Shown: in pieces, positions 50,701-61,500 of the stretch
Numbering within the stretch: position 1 is the first letter of the stretch
Layout of the letters: each line of letters begins with the position of its first letter
NCBI GenBank assembly: GCA_008931825.1
Contig: QXVZ01000327.1
Coordinates: forward strand, 38,762-102,761
Direction of reading: 5' to 3'
Origin: Phallusia fumigata
Taxonomy: Eukaryota; Chordata; Ascidiacea; Phlebobranchia; Ascidiidae
DNA length: 64,000 bases
Program-made: the position numbers and the translations under genes
The notes under the pieces: generated by a model
Told to the model about the DNA's origin: nothing
Database searches by the model: none
What the model saw: the letters and a program-made list of their open reading frames with translations, nothing else

Positions 50701-52605
50701 AACCTGAGGAAAATATGATGGAAGATGACCGGGTTAGTACAACGGAAGAGGATACATTATCGCCCTCGTCGACCGAAACAGACCCACAACAACCGGTGTT
50801 TCAGAACGTGCCGAGCGAAAAAAATAAAACTTCAATGAAAGATGAAGACGATGCGGATGACTGGAAAACTATTGGGGCGAGTAGCGCGGTTGCGGTTCTG
50901 GGCGATGATGATACCGACCTAAATGACGTTATCGGATACGAAGAAGATATTATTACGTACCGAGAGGACAGAGGTAAAGAGGATGACATGAGTCAAGTTG
51001 AAAGCTATTCCTCTAAATCCCCATCATCCAGCATTTCCGAACTGACCAACAATACAGAAGAGCTTTGCAGTCCTAACATACTGGATGTTATCTGGGGCAA
51101 ATGTTTAGGTCCTGAAAATAAGATGAATGATGTTTACCATGAACTGTTCGGCGTCAAGTTGCGTGCGACGAAGGGGCGTTTGTTTAGGCGAAAAGCAAAG
51201 TCTGATATATTTAGCACCGTTGAGCAACGTTCAATCGGAATACAAGTTCCATGTTTGCCAGAGGAGGACGAAAGTAATTCTTCCCGCAAATTCATTCCGA
51301 GTTGGCCATTCGATCCAGATTCCATCGCATCCAATTCAAAGATCGACGAATTAGACCAAGCAGCGATTACAGCAGCACTGCAAGCTCATGTTGAGTGCAA
51401 CGAAATTCGAAAAAAAATCGAATCGAACATCAATGCTAAATCCGCCCCTTCGGAAACAAAAGACGATTTCGAAGATCCCAGTCTTCCAATCCATGACGAT
51501 GACCTCGATTTTCCTTTCTTCGCAAAAAGTGTTGCGTTGTATTATCTGCACAGCAGCACAGAGGCAAGTTCGCGGCGGTTATCGGGCACATCTACAGATG
51601 AAACGTTGTCTGCACCGACATTGCCGGTCTCATTAGAAACTCCGAAATATCCACCAACCATAAAACGCTTCGTTTCTGCTTCCGACAACGAGGAGAAAGA
51701 CACTCGAGAGTACAACGTTCATGATGAGGATAAACCACTTTCGCAAGATGATTTTACACCGCGGGAGACTACGGATGAAAAGATGTTCCCACCAGGAGCG
51801 ATAATAACCACCAAGAGTACAAATATTCTATCGGCTGAAGATGTTAGTGTGACCTTACCGGAACAGGGTGACAGTGTTTCATCAGGGAGTAACACTCCTT
51901 CCCTTCCATCCAGTGTCAGTTCTACTCTATCAAGATCCAGCTTCCCACGTTTTATTCACAGTATTTTTCCACTGAGAAAACCATCAGCTTCATCGGAAAG
52001 CGAACGCTCCGAGGAGCGTGGGAGAATGAAGCAAAGAAAACGTAGGCCAAAAAAGTCGAAGAAAGGTGACGACAAATCAAATCGTGTTTCACCACCTACA
52101 GCTTCAACACAAAAACGGATGCCACCTAACGAGGATGTTTCCAAAATCTCAGAAGAAAAAAATTCTTTGTAAGCAACTTCTAACCATAGCAACAATTGGT
52201 CAATAACGAAGCCTGTTTTCATATTACTTGAACTTTTAGAAATGTTTAATGGGAAGTTGAGTATTTTTTTAGCTTAACTGACATGCTTGCTGTTCTAGGG
52301 ATCAAGTCGAACGCCAAGACAAAAGGACAGCCGAACATTTTCAGGTAAGCCACCATTTGAAAGTTTTACAAAGGCAAAATTTAAACAATTATGGAGTTGG
52401 TCGGATGGAACTACTCGGACACGGCAACCTGTTTGGTTAACCAACACATATGACGCAGGTTAGCGACAGTGAAGCCGAGGGAGTAGGCGCGGTAAAAGAT
52501 GATAGCAACACGAGCACGACTGGAAGCATCGATGAGATCGTGTTGTCCGACGCCGACGAAGCCCATACAACATCCACAAAACATCGGCAAACGCCAAATA
52601 TCTGA
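47783..52605 (+). CDS. FERM-domain protein, protein 4.1 superfamily, with long acidic tail
   Basis: Cortical cytoskeleton adaptor of the band 4.1 type. Exons: 47783-47991, 48099-48179, 48891-49538, 49603-49708, 49764-52168, 52299-52344, 52459-52605, total 1213 residues. The FERM domain spans about residues 1-285: F1 (LVCRVSFLDESEIKLTV, LNLAEKDYFGL), F2 (KFYPSDPSFVKEELTKYHLC, KRLPCPLDTLAVLSSYWLQS, YKSRRGMPAVDAD, YGVHRYTAAD) and F3 (WNRIKHINYKKNKFYLKILG, HHVFYR). A basic, Ser-rich stretch follows (KRKLSFRLSFRKKRPK, then LRRSASLRS, resembling kinase sites). The next ~800 residues are Glu/Ser/Pro-rich and look disordered, mostly in one 2.4-kb exon. The 4.1 C-terminal domain and SAB are not recognisable. 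It is closest by eye to EPB41/EPB41L1-type FERM domains. Confidence 0.85.
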
Positions 52606-53203
52606 CTCCAAATGTGTTTTTTGATGATTATGTTGTAGTAATGTAAATAATGCACGTTTATAATTGTTGCATGAACTTAAATTTTGTTTTTGGGTATAAA
52701 CATCTAGCTGTTGTTTAACAAAATATTGGGCTTGTCCCAAAGCGGAATTTAAACAAAAACACCATGGAACTGTTGCGATGGGGTTTTCTGCTTATAATCT
52801 CAGAATGTTGCCGTATCATTAACAACACCTCCACATATATCTGTTCACATAAGTCAACCCCAAAAGTTAATACTTGTTTGTTTAAAACAATAATAATTTT
52901 TTATTGACATCATGACAATCTGTAATAACAATAAAATACAGCCAATGACCAACCAAGGATTTCCATGATTATATTGCTACTGCTGAAACCACAACCCAAA
53001 ATTTTGGGCCAAATTCTGTCAGTGTTTGAATACAATATAAATTTCGTAGTCTTTTCTCTGTAAAAAGTTGTTTGCAGCTGGTTACCAAGGCCCAGTACAG
53101 TTTTGTCTGAATAAAAACCTCCTGAACTTTCCCCCAGACCACTACCACTTGCTTTGCTGACCTTCGACCTTCTTTGCTTCCTAAGTATGGCACTTAGCTT
53201 CTC
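52606..53203. other. 3' flanks of the convergent FERM and GLE1 genes
   Basis: No exon is seen. TTTATT at about 52898-52903 reads AATAAA on the minus strand and is a plausible GLE1 polyadenylation signal. Confidence 0.45.
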
Positions 53204-56200
53204 TCAACTGCCAACCACCCCAGTATGATGATAGGTATTCCAAAATTCAGGTCCCAAGTATCCATCAGCTTTAGGAACACGATTCGTTTTAACACACTCC
53301 TACGAAATAAATTTTGGGTTATTCAAATGTATACCATGATGTAAAAAAAGTGTAGAAAACCAACCAGTAAAAACATTTCAAGTCGCTGTAGGGGCCCACC
53401 TTTGTTGCCAGAAACTTCCTTAATTCTGTAACAAATATCCTTTTATTTGATTACACAAGTATAAAACTGTAAACCTTTAATTTAGTCCATTGCAATGAAA
53501 CAGGTATTCATTAATGGGCTGTTTCATACTCTAACCTTTTCTTTTAATTAAAAATGTTTGCTTTTAACAGGTTTTTTAATCAGTTTAGACCATTTTAGTC
53601 AATGTTGACAGTGTAAAGTTCATTTTAAAATCCACTTAAGCTAAAATTAGTGAAAGCTACTGTTAATCAAACAGATGACTTACTTTGGAAAATAATCATG
53701 GCACAAAGAGTGAAGCAGTTTCTTAAACTGCAGATGATAAGTTTCCATCAATGCATGACCAGCGATATCCAGAAAATCAAACAAAACTGTTGCAGTTATT
53801 TCAGGCCATGGTTCCAGGTTAAGCATTCTAATTAACAAAAGTAAAACATTTTTGAATTTTAAAATAACATCAAATCTGAAAAATACAGAACACTTTAACG
53901 GGCACTTTAAAACAGAAAGTATCGCATGTACCGCCTGTATCCCATATACCGCATGTACCTGTATAGGGCAGGTACCAATATACCGCATGTATCCCATATA
54001 CCGCATGTACCCGTATAGCGCATGTATCAATATACCGCATGTAGCGCATGTATCCATACACAGCATATAACGCATGTACCCATTATGGGATATATGGGGT
54101 ACATGCGGTATATGGGATACATGCTGTATACTGGTACATGCGCTACATGCAGTATATGGGTACATGCGCTATACGGGTACATGCGCTACATGTGGTATAT
54201 GGGATATATGCGGTACATGCGATACTTTATGTTTTAAAGGGCCCCCACTTTAACAGTTGAAAAAAAAACTTGTGTGTCGCAAAGTGCATTTTAGATAGTA
54301 TTCCAACTTAGGGACTTTTTTCTGTTTGTTGGAATACCAATAGTGCTGCAGTTACATTTTTTGTGCAGTCCTCTATCATTTAAACCAAGTATTTTCAAGA
54401 ACAATTACACAACAATGTGACAATTTTGCAGGTTCTCTGTATCATAAAAACGTTGCTTGTTACTTTCAGGAGAGGAAACAAACATAACTATACCAGGATA
54501 TTTGACCCCTTCTTTTCCATCCACCAATCATCTGGCACATTGTTCTACTGCATGACTTCATAATAAAAAACCTTACATAGTATTTAGTATATATTAATAA
54601 ACTAAAGCCAATGCACCTAGTAATCCACTTCCAACCCTCTTCAATGCCATGAGGATGTTTTCTTACATTGGGGGGAAGGGGAGATTGTATAAGTGCTGCA
54701 TAAGTGCGTACAAAACCCGACATTCGCTTTAGGTACTTATCCTGAGGTTCCACACTGCCATCCTCGCCACAAATATACCCACGTTGCCTACAAAACACTT
54801 GCAAGTAAATAAAAATACAACATTCCAATCCCACCATTATAGCAAATACCTGCTGTACTCCAACTCAGATTGATTTTCAAGTTTTGGAACATAGCAGGGA
54901 ATAATAAATGGGCATTTCAACTGAAGTTGACCAAGTACCAATTCACCAACTACCTTATTCTGTTCCCACACTCCAATTACAGTTAGGGCAAGACTAAATG
55001 CTGCAGCATGATTTGAAGAAACTTGACCCTCAGCTTGTTTCTATGACACACAGGTTACTTATTAACATCTTACTTAATTCAAATGCAAAAATACAATCTT
55101 ACCACAAATTTCTTAGCCATAAAAAAGCATGCATATTCAGATGCATGTGGGTGGTTGGAAATGTTTATCCTTTGGTTTCCAAATTTAATATCTTGACCTG
55201 TATAACAGCCATCAGAATATTATTGTCACCATACTATGCAGTGGAAGTAACTTTACCTTTTAGAAGCCCATTAAGGTCTGATAACTTGTTTTTTATGTCA
55301 GAGCCAGATCGATTGGTAATTGAGGAAATCGGGACACTGATTGCTTTTGTAAGGCCGATGATTAATTTCTGCAACAAGTTTAAACATGTAAAAGAATATA
55401 TTTTTTATTTGATAGTTATAAATGTATACATGCCTGGTGTTGTTTTTCCGAGTTAAGGCCTTTCATAATTTCCTCGTATTGGTTAACCATTTTCTTCAAT
55501 TCTTTAAATCGGAAATAAGCTAATCGGCTCACTGAAAGCTGCCACTCCTTTAATGAAAAAGTATTTTTTTCTGTAACTTTTTGAAAAAGCTGTGATTTAT
55601 CAGACAACCAGCTGTGAATGGCACCTTAGGGAGTGTTGGACAGGACAATTCAGGATTATTTTGTTTTAGTAGTTTTTGCTTCTCAGCTTTCATTAATTGT
55701 TTTCTTTGCTCTTCTTTTTCCTGTTGGAGTTGCAACTGCCTCCTTTTTTCAGCTTCAACAAGTAAATTGTTTTTCTTGAGCTCCTCTATCAAACATAGAA
55801 AAAGGCACTGGTAAGCACTTAGTTGTTTGTGATGCCAATAAAAAAAAAATATTATACTAGAGCAGAGGTGGGCAAATATTTTTTCATTGGGCCACATGAG
55901 AAACAGAAATATTAATTGTATTTCTTCATAAAAATCATTAAACAGCATTGTCTTGACAAGCTGGTAAGGCTATATGTTATGGCTAATCAATGCAAAAAGT
56001 AAGGTTGACCTACACAAAAATGTCATTTATTCAAAAAAATATGTTTACTTTGTAATTTTGAATTAGCTTTAATGTAAGAAATCCAGTGGAAAAATCCAAA
56101 ACAGACCTATGGTGGCAATTATGGTTTGCGAAATGTAAAGAAATTTTGTAAGAACATCTGAAAGAAAAGTCCATTCTTCATGTTCCATTACTCCTTGTTT

Positions 56201-58118
56201 GTGACAGTGTTCAGAAAGCTGGCCGATGTCTCCAAAAATCCTTTCAAATGACGTTTGAAGGGTAATAATCTTTGTTTCAGTTACAAATTCCCTGTAACTT
56301 AAAGCAACTGATTAATGAATATTATCAAAGTTTACAAAGGCCTTGAACATGCCGCTATTTTTAAACATACCTTTCCTTTTGAAGGATTAGCCTAGTTCTT
56401 TCATAACATTCAGAACACTGATTAAAAATTGTTTCAGAATTTTGAAGTCTATCCTTGCCTTGCTGTTGTTTAATCTGTTTCCTAAGAAAATAGTAAATTA
56501 TGGTACCCAGTTCACAGTTTTTAGAATTCTGACAATTATTAAACAAAAACAGTGGAATTATGCAAAAATGGTGAGAACAGTTCCTATACAAAACTCAATT
56601 GCTATTTGTGTTGTGCTATTACTTTTCTCTTGTCTGAGTCTTAATAAAAGGATAACACATTTAAAACAAAAAGCAAAGATTCAATATACTTGCATGTTCT
56701 TGTACAATGGTAAATACATGCATAAATACCTTTTTTCAGCCTCTTGCAGCTTTGTTCTTAATTTTCTGGATGAATTTTGTTGCTGTTCGATACTTTGCTG
56801 TTTAATGGTGTTGGCACTATGTTCACTAAAAGCATAGCAATTTATGTTATTCACATGCCATGTTTTTTTTCTGAGAAAAGAGAAAAGTTCATACATGAAA
56901 TATAGTTAGGGAATCTCCTCCACAAAATCTATAAACATGTATGTGCAATTTTATTTTTAGGTTCTAATGTAATGTGAAACATTTCAAACATTTTTCATTT
57001 CCAAATAAATACCAGAAAAGTTTCACACAAAAGTATTAGGTTCCAATCTTTATTTTTACTTAGGTAAGTCTTCAACAAGAGTAGCCAAAGCGTTTCCTCC
57101 AGTCTGTGGCCATCCACTGAACTGGATAGATTTTTTTCAAACAAATCCACAAATTTTAAAATTCATATTTTAGGACATTAAGTTTACTCAAATTGATTTT
57201 TGTTAGTAGCATGGGCAAAATGATTTTCAACAAATAAACCGAGGAAGCCTATAACTTTTTTAACTTTTGATGTTCCCTTAGTCAAAAATTGTGTTGACAT
57301 AAATAAACTTTGAAACAACCTTGATTTTTGAAACATCAGCAGATCATACTGGCGTTTTTGTTCCCGAGATTCATCCTTTTGTTTTAAATTCTGTAACTTT
57401 TGTTGGGCTTTTAGGTAAGTCTTTTCTTCCTCTGATTGATATTCTCTGAAGATTAGTTGTGAACCTCAGCATGTGTTTTAGTTTAAAAAAAACAGACCAA
57501 AAACATACCTGATTTTGCTTTGAATTTCGGTTTGTTTGATTGCCTCACTTTCTGCAATGTGTTGGGCAAGAATTATATCTGCATTATCACCAACTAAATG
57601 CAGTACTGGATTTGTGCTAAGAACAAAGTACAAAAACTAAAGCAATTGTTGCAAATCCATTAAAAGCTTAAAGCAAAGTTATGTAATAACAACCTAAAAA
57701 CTAACCTTTGCAAACTTGAACCTTTATCAAATGACACTGACTGAAAATCAAGTTTACTTTCCAAATATTTAAGCTCGTCTTCATGAGCTTCATCTTCTAC
57801 TGCTTCCAGGCAAATCTTTATTTGGTTTAAATTTAAGGGGTGTGTACGAACATTCTGAAAAAATATTTTTACATTTTAGATTTCATTAGGTTCAATAACT
57901 CAGCACAGTAAATGGATTTAATTATCATTAGCCAAACAAAACCATTTATTGAATATTTTTTGTCCAAATTGATTACCAAAGGTAAATGCATACATAGAAA
58001 ATAAGATGATCGACATTCGACATACATCGTGAATTTTCTTCGAAGGGGTACGTTTGTTTCCGTATTTCAGGCGTCCTTTATCTGACTCTGCCAGTCTTCC
58101 TACAACATCTGTCCACAT
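53204..58118 (-). CDS. GLE1: nuclear pore mRNA export factor GLE1
   Basis: GLE1 sits on the cytoplasmic face of the nuclear pore and, with inositol hexakisphosphate, activates the DEAD-box helicase DDX19 for mRNA export. Exons from the start: 58026-58118, 57706-57854, 57509-57616, 57320-57445, 56730-56825, 56371-56481, 56107-56291, 55434-55785, 55257-55368, 55103-55197, 54850-55040, 54617-54787, 53673-53827, 53365-53425, 53204-53299. That gives about 699 residues (human 698). The N half is coiled coil rich in Gln/Glu/Lys. The C-terminal domain has ISNHPHASEYACFFMAKKFV, LKCPFIIPCYVP, YLKRMSGFVRTYAALIQS, HPHGIEEGWKWI and EITATVLFDFLDIAGHALME. The exon at 55434-55785 changes frame near 55605-55625 (one surplus base), probably an assembly error. 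Its donor is GC rather than GT. Confidence 0.93.
53900..54245. mobile_element. 345-bp near-perfect palindromic MITE
   Basis: Left arm GGGCACTTTAAAACAGAAAG and the inverted right arm GGGCCCTTTAAAACATAAAG lead into a series of GCATGTACC / ATATACCGC words on the left and their complements on the right, meeting at about 54085. CACTTTAAC flanks both sides (53891-53899 and 54246-54254), a candidate 9-bp target duplication (one extra C on the right). It lies in the GLE1 intron between 53827 and 54617. The long Tyr/Met/Cys-rich open frames here are artefacts of the repeated words. Confidence 0.85.
55862..55905 (+). mobile_element. solo hAT-like terminus
   Basis: CAGAGGTGGGCAAATATTTT followed by GGGCCACATGAGAAACAG has the look of one end of a hAT MITE of the gene-poor CAGRGGTGGGCAAA type. 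No matching opposite end was found, so it is a remnant. It lies in the GLE1 intron between 55785 and 56107. Confidence 0.4.
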
Positions 58119-58594
58119 GCTGATTGAAACAGAACAGAGTTGTTCTGACTTCTGATGATCCAGAAATTTAATATTTTACATCAAAATCCGTTTAACCCGG
58201 CTTTTCCCGGCCAAACTTAACCACACTCTTGTTTCTTGCATGCATTCAGGCGTAACTTATGTTACGCCATAGAAGTGAGAGAAAGCCAAACAATCTCTTT
58301 TACGGTTCAAGTTTAAGTATTATTGGTGTCTCGCTCACGAATGTTAATTTTTTACTGAAGCAAATTTAAGAACAAAAGTAGAATTCAACCCCAAATTTTA
58401 AACTGCTGACAGCGATAAAAGGCGTAAAAACATCGGTTCGCAACTCAAGGTCCACAACGCGACTGCAGCAGACGCACATTGTTTACAATTGTGATTCTGT
58501 AGGGTTGCGTTGTTTGCAAACAAGCGTTGCACGTGTTTCTGTTCTGCAAATGTGGCTGACTGGATGATTGTTTTTGTGTAGCAAAGCACAACGT
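58119..58594. promoter_or_regulatory. bidirectional promoter region of GLE1 and the BTB-ZF gene
   Basis: About 476 bases separate two divergent start codons, so both promoters must lie here unless an upstream noncoding exon exists. No TATA box is evident. A perfect inverted repeat, GGCGTAACTTATGTTACGCC at 58249-58268, sits near the middle. An acceptor-like TTTTTGTGTAG precedes the plus-strand ATG by 14 bases. Confidence 0.5.
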
Positions 58595-61500
58595 ATGATG
58601 ACTCTATTAAATGCCTTGTATAGAATGCAGCAAGTGGGAAAAATGTGTGACGTTCATCTAATCACAACAAGTGGAGAGATTCTTAAATCGCATTCATGTG
58701 TACTGTCAGCAGCGTCATCCACTCTTGAAAACATGATAGGTTTGGGCTCAAGGGACCCTATCACCATGGTTGGTTATTTTTATTGTCTCAGAGACTTCGT
58801 ATTATTTTATAGAAGTATTTAATATTCTTTTTGTATGCAATCACTCATTTTTGTAGATCAAAACAGTTCCTCTGCCACAGGGAGTTGACTATGAGACAAT
58901 GAAGATGTTAATCCAACTAATTTATTCTTCCAATAACATTATTCACTTCAAAGATTCTCCTAAAGGTATAGATATAGTTTTGTTGTCATGGTTGCAATAC
59001 GTTGAGATCTTGTAACATATTTTTTAAACACATATAATTATACATGCATGAGGTACAAGTAGTTTCCTGCAGCAGCATTAATACTTTGCTTAACCTTTTT
59101 ACAGAAGAAGTTACTCTTTCAAAAGAAGTTACAAGTGAAATCATTAAAGTTGCATCACTGGTTGGGATTGAGGTTTTAGAGGTAATTTATTGCACAATAA
59201 TGGGTTAGTTGTCTTGATAGCTAAAGTTTGGACTTTTTAAATGTTTATAAAATACTGTCCCCTTTTCATTGCGCAAACCTCTTGAGACATTAACCTGCTA
59301 AGGGCTATAGGCTGCAATTTTTTGCCATCATGTCCCATGTTTGTTTTATTTTGACATATTCTTAACCAGAAGGTTTTACTACAATTGCTTGCCTTTTAAT
59401 ATATCATATTGACTATGATAATATGCAAGTGAAATCCATGAAATACAAAACAATACTAATAAAACAACATTGAATATTTTTGTGAACTCAATACAGACTA
59501 TTTCTGTTGTTGCTGCTGAAAATGAGACATTAATCCCAACTAAGAAAAGTTTTGCAGCAAATAGGAGACGAAAGAAAAAGAGGTTTGTATTTAATTTTTT
59601 TTGTTAAAAATTGTTAGATAGAAGCAGCAGTAACTTTTATGTGTTATGTTTACAGATCTATTGTCAGCAACCACAAATTAAGAAGATTGCATGCATGTAA
59701 GTTTTTTAATTTTATCTTTTTTGGTTATTTTTATTCTAATAGGTGAGTAGTTATTACCCACAACAAACCTGTGGATAAGCTGGCTGCTGTTTCACTGAAA
59801 CAAACTATTATTTCATCTTAAAAGCAGGCGACACTTAGGTGTCAACAGTTTTTCAACGGGATGTCGAAATTGATACATGACTTAAAAAAATACACGAGGT
59901 CCATGTAGGATTTTAATAAATGCAGAGAAGCTCAATCAAAAACATTTTTAATTAATTCAATTACAAAGTGTATGTTGTTTTGATTTTATAGCCATTTCAA
60001 AAGTCCACAGTGAAATTCCAAGTCCCCAGTCCCAGGCAGACATGGACAGTACAGAAGTAAGTAGATGTTAAGGGCCTTTTCATTGTTACCATTTTGGCTG
60101 CAGCTCGGTGGTTACTGCAGGTTAACCTGTTGGTTTGTGTGGCTATGCAGTTTCAATCAAGCATTTTACATCGATATTTTCGCCGAAATGGTGTGATTTA
60201 GTTGAATTAGGCAAATGTGTATGTTTTTCATTTCGAATCTAACATCAACCAAGCCCAACCAGCATCACTACCATTTAGCAATTGCACCTGTCTGGGGACC
60301 CATACACTTTTGCTTGCATACATGATTGTGCTTAAAATGTTTGGAGCCAATGCAATGCAGGTATCGAATATATCCATTATAAATGGAAATTATTGATGTG
60401 GTGCCGAAAATATCATGTAAGGGGTCATAGTGTACATGAAATGGCAACTTGGAGATGCCACCTCTCTAGTTGTCAAAGGTTTCTGTACAAGACTTAACAC
60501 TTTGATGATATCATGTTAAACTCATTTAAAGATTGAAGAACAGAACTCACCCACTTTTTCATGTGATGAATGTGGCAAGCAATTCAAACAAAGGTAAATA
60601 CATGATCATTTGCTAAATTACCCAAGTAAACTAGGTACTGATTTGATTTAATTGTTTACAGAAAAGCATGGCAGCTTCACATGGATGAAATTCATAGCTC
60701 AGGAAAAAAGAATTGTACTTACTGTCAAAAATCTTTTTTAACTCAACAAAAACTAGATAGGCACGTACGGAGGCACAGAAATCGTACTACTTGTACAATT
60801 TGCAATAAATCTTTTACAAACGATTATGTTATGCAAGTAAGTTTAAATGCCTGAATTGTGTCATTGGTTTTATTACATCTTTGCTTCCCTTTTTTAGTTG
60901 CACATACGAACTCATACAGGGCAGGAGCGATTTTCTTGTCATATTTGTGATAAGAAATTCCCATACAAAAGCAGCTTAACCACACACATGCTTATCCATT
61001 CAGGTGCTTAATAAGTTAAATTATGTTACGTTGGTTGATGTGTAATAGTTATGACAATTTTTTTTTCTTCTCAGACAAAAAAGCATATATATGTTCTGTT
61101 TGTGGTAAGTCTTTCAGACAAAAAATCCATGCCAAAGAACATGAATCTCAACACTCTGGTGTAAAAAGGTTTGCTATATTTTAATGTTACCAAGCATGTG
61201 TTATAACAGGGCTTCTCAAACTTTCTTGCTCTGCGACCCCATTTTAGAAAAGAAATTTCTACGTGACCCCTTGATGGGTATAGCCCAGTGGTCGGCAAAC
61301 TTTTTTTACGAAGGCCCAAATTCCCTATTTAATCTTAACTGGAGGCCCACACAGACACGTTTGTTTCATAAAATTGCATTGAAAATGTCTCCTAACATTA
61401 ATCAATCTTTTTTGTGTATAAAACCACATTTTTGTTTGTTTAAATTGGCCAATTAAATTCATGTCGAGTACACTTTACTTTGCTATTCATGAGTTCCAGA

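Noticed and set aside
53680-54260. Long Tyr/Met/Cys-rich open frames on both strands (up to 161 codons)
   Set aside because: They are products of the repeated GCATGTACC/ATATACC words in the palindromic MITE. Only the minus-strand end at 53673-53827 is real and belongs to GLE1.
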